Shown here piece after piece: positions 34,469 to 43,080 of a DNA stretch of 64,000 nucleotides (within the stretch, counting starts at the first letter, position 1; every line of letters begins with the position of its first letter). A program made the translations under genes and the position numbers. The notes beneath the pieces were generated by a model that did no database searches, was not told the origin of the DNA, and saw only the letters and a list, made by a program, of their open reading frames with translations. This stretch comes from UBA8389 sp035719105 (GTDB lineage Bacteria > Bacteroidota > Bacteroidia > Bacteroidales > UBA1402), in assembly GCA_035719105.1 (NCBI GenBank), contig DASTGN010000007.1, positions 62,001 through 126,000 of the forward strand. Reading direction: 5' to 3'.

Positions 34469-35443
34469 ATGAGCGCAATTACTAAGATAAAACAACCAAT
34501 AATAAACGATTTAAAAACGTTTGAAAGTGCATTTACGAATGCTTTGAAAACGGACAATCCTATCCTTGAAGGCGTGCATGAGTACGTTCTTAAAACTTCT
34601 GGCAAACAATTCAGACCTATTTTGACCCTTCTGGCAGCCCGCCTTAACGGACCGATCAACAATACCTCCATTGATGCTGCTATCTCGCTGGAACTCTTAC
34701 ATACAGCCAGTTTGATTCACGACGATGTCATTGATGATACGGACGAAAGACGTGGAAATGCTGCGATTCACACCCGTTGGACAAACAAAATTGCCATCTT
34801 GTCCGGCGACTACATCCTTTCGCGCTCTTTGACCACTGCGGTCAAAACCGACAACTTAAGGATACTCAAGGCAATAGCAAACATCGGCACGCAACTTTCT
34901 GACGGTGAAATTTTGCAACTGAAGAATGCTGAGATTACAGATTCATCAGAGTCTGATTATTTTACAATCATTCGTAAAAAGACAGCTTTGCTTTTTTCCA
35001 CTTGCACAGAAGTAGGTGCTTTATCAACCGACATGAGCGATCAGGGCGTAGAACATGTTAAACTTTTCGGTGAATATTTGGGCATTTGCTTTCAAATCAA
35101 AGACGACATCTTCGATTACTACGACAACTTAGAGCTGGGCAAACCAACCGGGAACGATATTCGAGATGGAAAAATCACCCTGCCATTGATTTATGCGTTG
35201 CAACATTCGAGCGGTCCAATGCGAGATCGCGTGCTATCTTGTATTGCCAATCAAGATTACAGCTTGGAAAATGTATCCATGATGACACAGTTTGCTCACG
35301 ATCATAGTGGAATTGACTATGCTATTTCCAAAATGGACTTCTTTAAAATGGAGGCAATCAAACAATTGTCCAATTTTAAGGATGGTGAGATTAAAAATTC
35401 CATGATTGCATGTGCAGAATTTGCTGCAAGCAGGAATGTGTGA
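34469..35443 (+). CDS. polyprenyl synthetase
   Basis: 324 residues of a trans-isoprenyl diphosphate synthase. 'TSGKQFRPIL' is the IPP site; the two aspartate-rich motifs are 'LIHDDVIDDTDERRG' and 'CFQIKDDIFDYYDN'; 'GKPTGNDIRDGKITLPLIYAL' is the third conserved block. Likely makes the long prenyl tail of menaquinone; chain length cannot be read reliably. Divergent from the Rrf2 gene. Confidence 0.93.
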   Translation: MSAITKIKQPIINDLKTFESAFTNALKTDNPILEGVHEYVLKTSGKQFRPILTLLAARLNGPINNTSIDAAISLELLHTASLIHDDVIDDTDERRGNAAIHTRWTNKIAILSGDYILSRSLTTAVKTDNLRILKAIANIGTQLSDGEILQLKNAEITDSSESDYFTIIRKKTALLFSTCTEVGALSTDMSDQGVEHVKLFGEYLGICFQIKDDIFDYYDNLELGKPTGNDIRDGKITLPLIYALQHSSGPMRDRVLSCIANQDYSLENVSMMTQFAHDHSGIDYAISKMDFFKMEAIKQLSNFKDGEIKNSMIACAEFAASRNV

Positions 35444-35498
35444 TTGATTCGTACGTTTTGATAAAAAAACCGTACTTTTACAGCAAATCCAGAACATT

Positions 35499-36359
35499 AT
35501 GCTTTCATACATTACTTGGACTGCCAGACCCGATCTTTTTATATTAGGCGGATGGGAAGTTCGTTGGTACGGACTTTTTTTTGCCATTGGTTTTTATCTA
35601 GGCTTACTCATGATGACCAAAATGTTTGCCAATGAGAAAGTGAAAGAAGCCTGGGCGGACACCTTATTTATTTATGTAATCGTCGCAACAGTTATCGGAG
35701 CCAGACTTGGACATGTCTTCTTTTATGCTTGGCCCTATTATTCACAGCACCCATGGGAAATTCTCAAGATTTGGGAAGGAGGATTGGCCAGCCACGGTGG
35801 CACCATCGGTATTCTTATCGCCATTTGGATTTATTCGAAATACATCACCAAGCGAAGCATGCTTTGGACTTTGGATCGCTTGGCCATTCCTGTCGCTTTG
35901 GTTTCGGCCCTCATTCGAACCGGAAACCTGATGAATCACGAAATATATGGGCACCCAACCGATTTGCCATGGGGTTTTCGATTCATTGAAAATGTTCGGT
36001 TTTGGCAACATGGAGCAGACCCGGTATTTTCTGTTCCGTCACATCCAACCCAGATTTATGAAGCACTCTGCTATCTGACCACTTTTGTCATTTTGTTCTT
36101 ACTTTATTGGAAAAATAAAAAAGCCAAGTTGCAAGAAGGATTACTCCTTGGGATTTTCTTCATTGGAATCTTCCTAACCCGGTTTCTAATTGAATTCGTA
36201 AAAGAAGATCAGGAAGCTTTTGAAGCAGGTTGGCTATTAAACATGGGGCAATTGCTAAGCATTCCTTTTATAATTGCAGGTATTGTGTTGATAATCAGAG
36301 CATTAAAGAGACCAATCGTTGTGTACGATACGGTAGAATCCGTTAAACCTAAAAAATAA
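35499..36359 (+). CDS. lgt: prolipoprotein diacylglyceryl transferase
   Basis: 286 residues, about seven membrane helices. It attaches diacylglycerol to lipobox cysteines, serving the many lipoproteins of this genome. 'GARLGHVFFY', 'WEGGLASHGGTIG' (essential His), 'LIRTGNLMNHEIYG' (Lgt signature) and 'SHPTQIYEAL' are all present. The end overlaps the convergent Sua5/YciO gene by 11 bases. Confidence 0.95.
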   Translation: MLSYITWTARPDLFILGGWEVRWYGLFFAIGFYLGLLMMTKMFANEKVKEAWADTLFIYVIVATVIGARLGHVFFYAWPYYSQHPWEILKIWEGGLASHGGTIGILIAIWIYSKYITKRSMLWTLDRLAIPVALVSALIRTGNLMNHEIYGHPTDLPWGFRFIENVRFWQHGADPVFSVPSHPTQIYEALCYLTTFVILFLLYWKNKKAKLQEGLLLGIFFIGIFLTRFLIEFVKEDQEAFEAGWLLNMGQLLSIPFIIAGIVLIIRALKRPIVVYDTVESVKPKK

Positions 36360-36957
36360 GATTCCCTTTGCCCTGACGTGTGATTTCTGGAACTTCTCCA
36401 GTGCAATCGACAATGGTTGATACAAGGATACCCCCTTCACCACCGTCAATTACTAAATCCACATCGTTTCCATATCGTTCGTCGATCAACTCCGGGTCGG
36501 TTGTATATTCAATTTGGTCGTCCTGATCGTGAAGCGTCATGGACATCAACGGATTTCCAAGTTCGCGCACAATGGCTTCCACAATGGCATGATTGGGAAT
36601 ACGAATTCCAACGGTATTTTTTTGCTTAAAGAGTCTGGGGAGTTTGCTGCTCCCATTCAAGATAAAGGTGAATGGACCAGGTAGATTTTTTTTCAGAAGC
36701 TTAAAGGTCGGTGTGTCTACCTTGGCGTATTCGGCCACTTGGCTCAAATTTTCGCAAATGAACGAAAGATTGGCTTTTCGCGGATCTTCCTTTTTCAATT
36801 TGCAGATTTTTTCTACTGCACGAGCATGAAAAATATCACAACCGATGGCATACACCGTATCGGTGGGATAAATGATCAGTCCACCGTCTCGTAAAGCATT
36901 GGCTATCTTCTGAACTACCCGTGCATTGGGATTATCGGTATACAACTTGATGAGCAT
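36349..36957 (-). CDS. L-threonylcarbamoyladenylate synthase (Sua5/YciO/YrdC family)
   Basis: 202 residues. The YrdC fold shows 'GGLIIYPTDTVYAIGCDI', 'KICKLKKEDPRKANLSFICENLSQ', 'LPGPFTFILNGS', 'VGIRIPNH' and 'STIVDCTG'. The family makes threonylcarbamoyl-AMP for t6A in ANN-decoding tRNAs; YciO-type paralogues are less certain, and this short protein without the Sua5 extension could be either. Confidence 0.9.
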   Translation of the reverse strand: MLIKLYTDNPNARVVQKIANALRDGGLIIYPTDTVYAIGCDIFHARAVEKICKLKKEDPRKANLSFICENLSQVAEYAKVDTPTFKLLKKNLPGPFTFILNGSSKLPRLFKQKNTVGIRIPNHAIVEAIVRELGNPLMSMTLHDQDDQIEYTTDPELIDERYGNDVDLVIDGGEGGILVSTIVDCTGEVPEITRQGKGNLIF

Positions 36958-37036
36958 CGTTCCGAATTCTTTAAAAAAAGATGTACAAAAATAGTTAAAA
37001 AAGGCTGATCCGTTATTGACCAGACAAAAATGAGAA

Positions 37037-37068
37037 CAAAAAAAGGGAGATCTTATTCGAATCTCCCT
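37037..37068 (-). terminator. terminator after fabI
   Basis: AGGGAGAT (37044-37051) pairs with ATCTCCCT (37061-37068); on the minus strand the stem is followed by seven T. Confidence 0.8.
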
Positions 37069-37092
37069 AATTAAATAATGCTTTACACTTGA

Positions 37093-37950
37093 TTATCCGT
37101 AAATAAGCTTGCCGTTTTCGTCCTTGAATTCGTCGAAGCTCTTGTTGTATTGGTTCATGGCGCGAAGGCTCATTCCCATGCTCGAGAAGCCACCGTCATG
37201 GAACAGATTCTGCATCGTGACTTTGCGAGTCAAGTCAGAAAACATGACCACACAGTAATCGGCACATTCTTTGGCATCGGCATTGCCAAGAGGAGACATC
37301 TTATCGGAGAAGTCCAACAGTCCGTCGATGCCTTTCACACCGCTACCGGCAGTGGTCATGGTTGGTGACTGTGAAATCGTATTGATGCGGACGCCTTTTT
37401 CACGACCGTAAATGTAGCCGAAGCTGCGTGCAATGGATTCCAGCAAAGACTTGGCATCGGCCATATCGTTGTATCCGTAGAAAGAACGTTGTGAAGCCAC
37501 ATAGGTCAATGCCAAAATGGAACCGTTTTCAGCAATGGCGTCCATTTTCTTGGCAGTTTGAATCATCTTATGGAAAGAAATTGCTGAAATGTCTAAGGTC
37601 GTATTCAACATGTTGTAATCCAGATCGTCATATGTGCGTCTTTTGCGTACATTGGGAGACATTCCGATGGAGTGAAGCACGAAATCAATTTTTCCGCCCA
37701 GAATCTCCTGGGATTTTAAGAAAACCATTTCAAGGTCTTCCACACTGGTTGCATCGGCTGGCAAGATTTCGGCGTTCAATTTTTGACCCAACTCCATGAC
37801 AGTACCCATTCGACAAGCTACCGGCGTGTTGGTCAAGGTAATGATGGCACCTTCTTCTACTACACGTTCTGCGACTTTCCAAGCAATGGACATGTCGTTC
37901 AGCGCACCGAAGACAATGCCGCGCTTTCCAGTTAATAAATTGTTTGACAT
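37093..37950 (-). CDS. fabI: enoyl-[acyl-carrier-protein] reductase (FabI type)
   Basis: 285 residues. Reduces enoyl-ACP with NADH in the last step of fatty-acid elongation. 'GIVFGALNDMSIAWKVA' is the FabI nucleotide loop, and the active site has 'FYGYNDMADAKSLLES' with Tyr and Lys seven apart, the FabI spacing. 'ISQSPTMTTAGSG' and 'ADYCVVMFSDLTRKVT' follow. About 25 residues longer than E. coli FabI, at the C-terminus. Confidence 0.94.
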   Translation of the reverse strand: MSNNLLTGKRGIVFGALNDMSIAWKVAERVVEEGAIITLTNTPVACRMGTVMELGQKLNAEILPADATSVEDLEMVFLKSQEILGGKIDFVLHSIGMSPNVRKRRTYDDLDYNMLNTTLDISAISFHKMIQTAKKMDAIAENGSILALTYVASQRSFYGYNDMADAKSLLESIARSFGYIYGREKGVRINTISQSPTMTTAGSGVKGIDGLLDFSDKMSPLGNADAKECADYCVVMFSDLTRKVTMQNLFHDGGFSSMGMSLRAMNQYNKSFDEFKDENGKLIYG

Positions 37951-37973
37951 AATTTTCTCTTTTTAATTCGGTG

Positions 37974-38006
37974 CAAAATTACACAAAAAGGAGCAAAGTG
38001 AGCAAA
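37974..38006 (-). promoter_or_regulatory. fabI promoter
   Basis: Minus-strand TAATTTTG (37981-37974) is an exact -7 element; TTTG (38006-38003) lies 21 bases upstream. Confidence 0.6.
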
Positions 38007-38009
38007 CAA

Positions 38010-39485
38010 TTACTTAAAAAAGGGCGATTTATCAAGCTGTGCGCCTCGAATTCGTTTCCAAGGCAAACTTAAAAGCTTGTCAGTATGTATGGTTCCGTAT
38101 CTTTTTTGAGCCATTGGAAGCACCGCATTTCCTACAATATCAATCAATGCAGTTCTTAAAAGTGGTTCTGTTGGATCGCCATATTCTTTCATGTTGAACC
38201 CTGCGTCTTGGACGACGAAATTCGGTGCGAATCCTGCTGTGAAATCCGATTTTCCCAGACTGTTGAAATATTTGGCAATAATGGGTTGAATTCCCCACTT
38301 GTTTTTATCCGTGTGCCCCTCATCCCAAAGCGTGTAAGAAGCGACATTCTTACCGTACGTCGTATCACCGATCAAAACCACATTCATAAAAGGTTTGAGT
38401 CCATTGATGATCATTTCGCTTGCTGATGCGGTATGACTACCGGTCAAGATGTACACCTTTCCGCCAAGCTGGTTCCCGATATTATTGACAGCTTCTAGTG
38501 AGACATTGTCATCATTTACGACATTCTTTGTGAAGTAGGTTTTCAAATCTTCCGCGCCGTATTGCTTGATGTAAGCGGCATTGTAGTCCAGATTGTAGCG
38601 ATAATATACAAAAAGCTTGGAATCGGTCAAGTCAGGTACGATTTCGCTGGCCAGCAAACGAGCACTCGAAACCCGGCCACCACTGTTGTAGCGCAAATCC
38701 AAGACCAAGTCGGTGACTCCTGCAGTCTTAAACCTACCGAACACTTGATTCAGTTCCAAATCGTATTTAAAATCTTTGCCACCAGCGTCAGGAGCAAAGA
38801 AATGATAGACAAAATATCCTATTTTATGGCCGCTGAGGTTTAAAACGGTATCCTTGTATACGGGATTTTCAGCATATTTTTCAACGGTCTGAAGAGATTT
38901 TTCGACCGTGCTCGTATAGCCAGTCAAATTACCGTCACCATTGAATACGGGTTCAACAAAACCGATTGTCACATTGGAAGAGGTCACATTCAGTAAATTA
39001 CTGTAATTCGATTTAGTCAATACCGTTCCATTCACTCTGTCGAAAAACATTCCACGTTTGACACCTGAAGAATCAGCAGGGGTGCCTTTTTTTACATAAG
39101 TGACTTGACCGACCACATCGTTCTCCAGTTTGTCTTTATAATAAAGGTTCAATTCAAAGCCAATTTCATGGGGCACGATACCGTTCAAGGAACCGATCAA
39201 TTGGTTGTAGTCTTTTTCAATCCAGGAAAAGCGGTCACCATCGGGAGCGGTTACTGGATCGTACCAATACATGATGGAATTGAAATATGCTTCGGGATCC
39301 AAGGTTTTATCGGTATTTTTTGGAAGCATGTTATTCCAGTAATAAATAACAGACAAATTGTCCATCATCCAAGCATTCACATATTCGTTGTTTTTATCAG
39401 ACCCGATGACGTCTTCGCCTTTTTCACAAGCCAGGAACAATAGGGAGAAACATAGTAAACTTATTAGACTCTTGATTGCTTTCAT
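38010..39485 (-). CDS. S41 family (C-terminal processing) peptidase lipoprotein
   Basis: 491 residues; lipobox 'LLFLACEKG' near residue 20. An N-terminal domain ('NAWMMDNLSVIYYWNNMLP') typical of Bacteroidota S41 lipoproteins is followed by a PDZ-like segment ('VKKGTPADSSGVKRGMFF') and the protease core: 'DLVLDLRYNSGGRVSSA', 'LTGSHTASASEMIINGLKP' with the nucleophilic serine, and 'GDTTYGKNVAS' with the catalytic lysine. Probably cleaves periplasmic or surface proteins. Five bases separate it from murF-alr upstream, so the two are likely co-transcribed. Confidence 0.92.
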   Translation of the reverse strand: MKAIKSLISLLCFSLLFLACEKGEDVIGSDKNNEYVNAWMMDNLSVIYYWNNMLPKNTDKTLDPEAYFNSIMYWYDPVTAPDGDRFSWIEKDYNQLIGSLNGIVPHEIGFELNLYYKDKLENDVVGQVTYVKKGTPADSSGVKRGMFFDRVNGTVLTKSNYSNLLNVTSSNVTIGFVEPVFNGDGNLTGYTSTVEKSLQTVEKYAENPVYKDTVLNLSGHKIGYFVYHFFAPDAGGKDFKYDLELNQVFGRFKTAGVTDLVLDLRYNSGGRVSSARLLASEIVPDLTDSKLFVYYRYNLDYNAAYIKQYGAEDLKTYFTKNVVNDDNVSLEAVNNIGNQLGGKVYILTGSHTASASEMIINGLKPFMNVVLIGDTTYGKNVASYTLWDEGHTDKNKWGIQPIIAKYFNSLGKSDFTAGFAPNFVVQDAGFNMKEYGDPTEPLLRTALIDIVGNAVLPMAQKRYGTIHTDKLLSLPWKRIRGAQLDKSPFFK

Positions 39486-39490
39486 GGTTA

Positions 39491-41956
39491 TTATTCTTGA
39501 AAATAAATACGTTTGACGCGATTGGAAACGGAAGTCAATATTTCGTAAGGAATGGTACCAAGTTTTCCAGCGACTTCAGACAAGGTTAGTCCGTCGCCAA
39601 AAATCAATACTTCGTCACCTTCTTCTGCAAGGATGTCTGTGACGTCAACCATGCAGGCATCCATGCAAATGTTTCCGATAAAGGGTGCGCGATGGCCGTG
39701 AATCAGCACTTCGCCAGCCCCATTACCCAAATGTCGATCCAAACCGTCGGCATAACCGATGGGCAGGGTGGCGATGCGAGAGGTCCGAAAAAGCATTCCT
39801 TTTCGGCTGTAACCGACACTTTGCCCGGCTTCCAGTTCACGAATCTGTAGAATGGTGGTCTTGAGCGAACTAACGTTGCGAAGTGTAGATTCATCCACAG
39901 CAGAAATTCCGTACATGCCAATACCCAGTCTGACCATGTCGTATTGGTATTCAGGGAATCGATCAATACCAGCTGAATTCAGAATGTGACGGAGAATGCG
40001 ATGAGGAAAAGCCTCCTGAATGCGCGAGGAAAGTCGTTCAAAAAGTTCCAGTTGCTGGTGGGTGTAATCGTCGAATTGTGCTTCATCGCTACCAGCCAAA
40101 TGAGAGAAAATGGTTCGAACGCGAAGCGATTCTTGCCCTTGGAGACGATTCAACAATTCGTCCAGATCTTTTTCTTCGAAACCCAAACGATGCATGCCAG
40201 TGTCGAGTTTCAAATGGATGGGGTAATTGCGAACACCTTCGCGATCGGCTTCACGGATGAATGCTTCCAATAGTTTGAAACTGTATATTTCGGGTTCCAG
40301 TTTGTGTTCAAAAATGGTGGCAAAACTGCCGAACTCTGGGTTCATCACCAATATAGGTATGTGAATGCCCCCATGTCGAAGTTCCACGCCTTCATCAGCA
40401 ACGGCTACTGCGACAACATCGACGGCATGCGACTGAAGGGTTTTGGCAATTTCGAGCGCACCGCTGCCATAACCGGCAGCTTTGACCATGCAGACCATTT
40501 GGGTCTTGGGTGATAAGCGGGAACGAAAGTAATTGACGTTGTACACCAACGCATCCAAATTGACTTCCAGCACCGTTTCATGAACTTTCAAGGAAAGCCT
40601 TTCGCTCACTTCCTCAAAACCAAACGATCGGGATCCCTTGATTAGAATGGATTCATTGCGAAGCTGATCCAGTTGACCGGAAAGCAACAGCCGATCCGTT
40701 TGCAGGTAAAACTGGGACTCCATCGGGAACAAATGGGCATGAGCAGAAAGTTCGTAACCAACACCTATCAAGTGATCCACTTTTTTTCGTTGCAGCATTT
40801 CGGCAACCGAACAATATAATTCATCTGCCTTTTGACCGCTTTGGAGGATGTCGGAAAGGATAAGCGTTCTTTTCATGCCTGCTCCGGCCGTTCGCCTGGA
40901 TTGAAAATCGAGTGCCAGTTCCAAAGCATTCACGTCAGCATTGTAACTGTCGTTGATGACTACGCAACCATTCTTGCCTTCTTTGACTTCAAGACGCATG
41001 GCCACTGGCTCCAAGGCTCCCATTCGTACGGCTATGAGCGGGGCTTGCAAACCGCGAAGGACCATGATGGCTAAACAATGGAGGGCATTCTCAATGGATG
41101 GAGCATCGCTGAAAGGCAAAATAAAGGAACGTTCGTGCTCTTTGTAAGTATAATAGATCAATGTTCTTAAGCCATTTTCCGGTACTTGGCGTATGTACAA
41201 TGGAGCCGATTGATCCATGCACGACCAACCAAAAAGCCGGTCTTCTTGAAAGGCTTCCATGAGCGCTTGCTCCGAAACGACTTGATCTTTGCAATAAACG
41301 ATGGTTTTGCAGCCTGCAAAAAGTTTTACTTTTTCGGCCGCTTTTTCTTCTAGCGAGTGAAAGTTTTCCTGATGTGCCGCTAAAATATTGGTGAGCAAGC
41401 CGATGGTCGGTTGAATGATTTCCTGCAAGTGTATCATTTCCCCGGGTTCTGAAATACCGGCTTCCAGGAGGGCCAGTTCGGTCGTTTCGTTCATTTGCCA
41501 AACGGAAAGCGGAACCCCGATTTGAGAATTGTAACTTCTTGGCGAACGGGTGATGACGACATCGTCTTTCAACACTTGCCAAAGCCACTCCTTCACGATG
41601 GTTTTGCCGTTGCTGCCTGTGATGGCAATGACTGGGCAATTGAAACGTTGCCGATGGAAGGCGGCGAGTTTCTGCAACGCAACCAAGGTGTCGGTTACCC
41701 AAACTATGTTCGCTTCAGGGTAAAGCTTCAAATCCAATTTCCCGTCTGAAACGACGAAATTCCGCAAACCTCGCTTATAAAGTTCACCGATGTACCGATG
41801 ACCGTCGTTGCGGGAGGTTTTTAATGCGAAAAAAAGACTTTCTTCCGGAAAGGACAACGATCTGCTGTCTGTCAACAACCAGCGGATGGGCAGATTTTCA
41901 AGGATACGACGTTTGGTGCCGCAAATATCGGCTATATCGTTCAAGGAATATTTCAT
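39491..41956 (-). CDS. bifunctional MurF ligase / alanine racemase
   Basis: 821 residues. The first half (to about 450) is UDP-MurNAc-tripeptide:D-Ala-D-Ala ligase, with ATP loop 'VIAITGSNGKTIVKEW', 'NSQIGVPLSVW' and 'VVINDSYNADVNALELAL'. The second half is a PLP alanine racemase: 'LEVNLDALVYNVNYFR', PLP lysine in 'MVCMVKAAGYGSGALE', 'HLKLDTGMHRLGF', 'IGNICMDACMVDVTD'. The fusion supplies D-Ala and then D-Ala-D-Ala-containing precursor, and is a known Bacteroidota feature. Both halves appear intact. Lies between the GSCFA and S41 peptidase genes on the same strand. Confidence 0.95.
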   Translation of the reverse strand: MKYSLNDIADICGTKRRILENLPIRWLLTDSRSLSFPEESLFFALKTSRNDGHRYIGELYKRGLRNFVVSDGKLDLKLYPEANIVWVTDTLVALQKLAAFHRQRFNCPVIAITGSNGKTIVKEWLWQVLKDDVVITRSPRSYNSQIGVPLSVWQMNETTELALLEAGISEPGEMIHLQEIIQPTIGLLTNILAAHQENFHSLEEKAAEKVKLFAGCKTIVYCKDQVVSEQALMEAFQEDRLFGWSCMDQSAPLYIRQVPENGLRTLIYYTYKEHERSFILPFSDAPSIENALHCLAIMVLRGLQAPLIAVRMGALEPVAMRLEVKEGKNGCVVINDSYNADVNALELALDFQSRRTAGAGMKRTLILSDILQSGQKADELYCSVAEMLQRKKVDHLIGVGYELSAHAHLFPMESQFYLQTDRLLLSGQLDQLRNESILIKGSRSFGFEEVSERLSLKVHETVLEVNLDALVYNVNYFRSRLSPKTQMVCMVKAAGYGSGALEIAKTLQSHAVDVVAVAVADEGVELRHGGIHIPILVMNPEFGSFATIFEHKLEPEIYSFKLLEAFIREADREGVRNYPIHLKLDTGMHRLGFEEKDLDELLNRLQGQESLRVRTIFSHLAGSDEAQFDDYTHQQLELFERLSSRIQEAFPHRILRHILNSAGIDRFPEYQYDMVRLGIGMYGISAVDESTLRNVSSLKTTILQIRELEAGQSVGYSRKGMLFRTSRIATLPIGYADGLDRHLGNGAGEVLIHGHRAPFIGNICMDACMVDVTDILAEEGDEVLIFGDGLTLSEVAGKLGTIPYEILTSVSNRVKRIYFQE

Positions 41957-41966
41957 AAGATCAAAA

Positions 41967-42959
41967 TTACAGACTTTCGTCTACAATGTGAGTAAAATAA
42001 GCTATTTCTCGCGATAAATCCAGTTCAGGAGCAGAGATTCGCAAAAGTTCAAGGGCTGCGATGTTCTTTTTGGCAAAACGAATGTGAGCTTCGTCACCCG
42101 GATGAAACGGCTTGTGTTGCATGGCCTTACGGATTTGCTGCATTTGCCTGATGGTTTCACGAGTCGACTTTGAGAAAAAAGATTCGGAAAAATGATTCCA
42201 AATATATTGTTGTGCCGTTACGGCAGGATGAAGCATGTCTTCGGCGTAAAACCGATAATCCCGTAAATCGTCCATCACCAATTCGTATGCTGGATAATAG
42301 GCTACGTTTTCAAAGTTCTCACACAAATCTTCGATAGCCAGGTGCAAAATAGACTTACTCAGGGTATTTTCGTGCACACCGTCTTTCCAGTGACGAATGG
42401 GACTAACCGTGAACATCACTTTCAAATCGGGTTTCAATTCAAAGAGCTTTTCAAACAATTCCGTATAAAAGAAAACAACTTCATCTGAAGTAAGCCTGCG
42501 ACGAAGGAAGTGATCCTCAGGCAGTTTGTGGCAATTGGCTACAATTTGGTCGGTGGAAGGCAAGGCATACACCCAAGCCGTTCCGAAAGTTATCATCAAA
42601 CAAGTGGCTTCTTTCAAATCCAGAACCGATTGACTGAAGGATTTGTTGATGTTTTCGAGCGTTGCTTTTCGGTCTGTCCCCGAAAAAGAACCGTGGTGGC
42701 TGAAGCTGTGAAAATAGCCCTCGTGTTCGACCAATTCTTCATCCAGAAAGGGTTGATCTGCCATCATCCGATACAAGGCCATACCGATGGAAGCGGGGTT
42801 GTACAACACTCCGAAAGGATTCACGGATATTTGGAATCCGCTTTCTTGCAATCGAATACCTGTATTTTCGGCAAAACAGGAGCCGAGCACCATCATCCTG
42901 TCGTTGTAAGACAATGTGAAGGGCATTTGTTTGACGGGCACAAGGGTTCTGAATTCCAT
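41967..42959 (-). CDS. GSCFA family protein
   Basis: 330 residues. 'VLGSCFAENTGIRLQESGF' near the N-terminus names the family, whose fold resembles SGNH hydrolases; 'LMITFGTAWVYAL', 'VMFTVSPIRHWKDG' and 'YRFYAEDMLHPAVTAQQYIW' (Asp...His dyad-like) fit that view. Function not established; enzyme activity on a cell-wall or sugar ester is possible. Ten bases before murF-alr, suggesting a link to the envelope. A TATTTTTG element on the minus strand (42972-42965) is almost on top of the start codon, so the transcript may be leaderless or the promoter elsewhere. Confidence 0.85.
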   Translation of the reverse strand: MEFRTLVPVKQMPFTLSYNDRMMVLGSCFAENTGIRLQESGFQISVNPFGVLYNPASIGMALYRMMADQPFLDEELVEHEGYFHSFSHHGSFSGTDRKATLENINKSFSQSVLDLKEATCLMITFGTAWVYALPSTDQIVANCHKLPEDHFLRRRLTSDEVVFFYTELFEKLFELKPDLKVMFTVSPIRHWKDGVHENTLSKSILHLAIEDLCENFENVAYYPAYELVMDDLRDYRFYAEDMLHPAVTAQQYIWNHFSESFFSKSTRETIRQMQQIRKAMQHKPFHPGDEAHIRFAKKNIAALELLRISAPELDLSREIAYFTHIVDESL

Positions 42960-43080
42960 ACGGACAAAAATACGAAATAATAGGTAAGTTTCAGAGAAAA
43001 AATCTTATTTTTGCAGGCTTCGAAATGCCGGCATTATTACTTAAATGCAGCATCAACGGCCTTACTAATAGTATTTTCGA

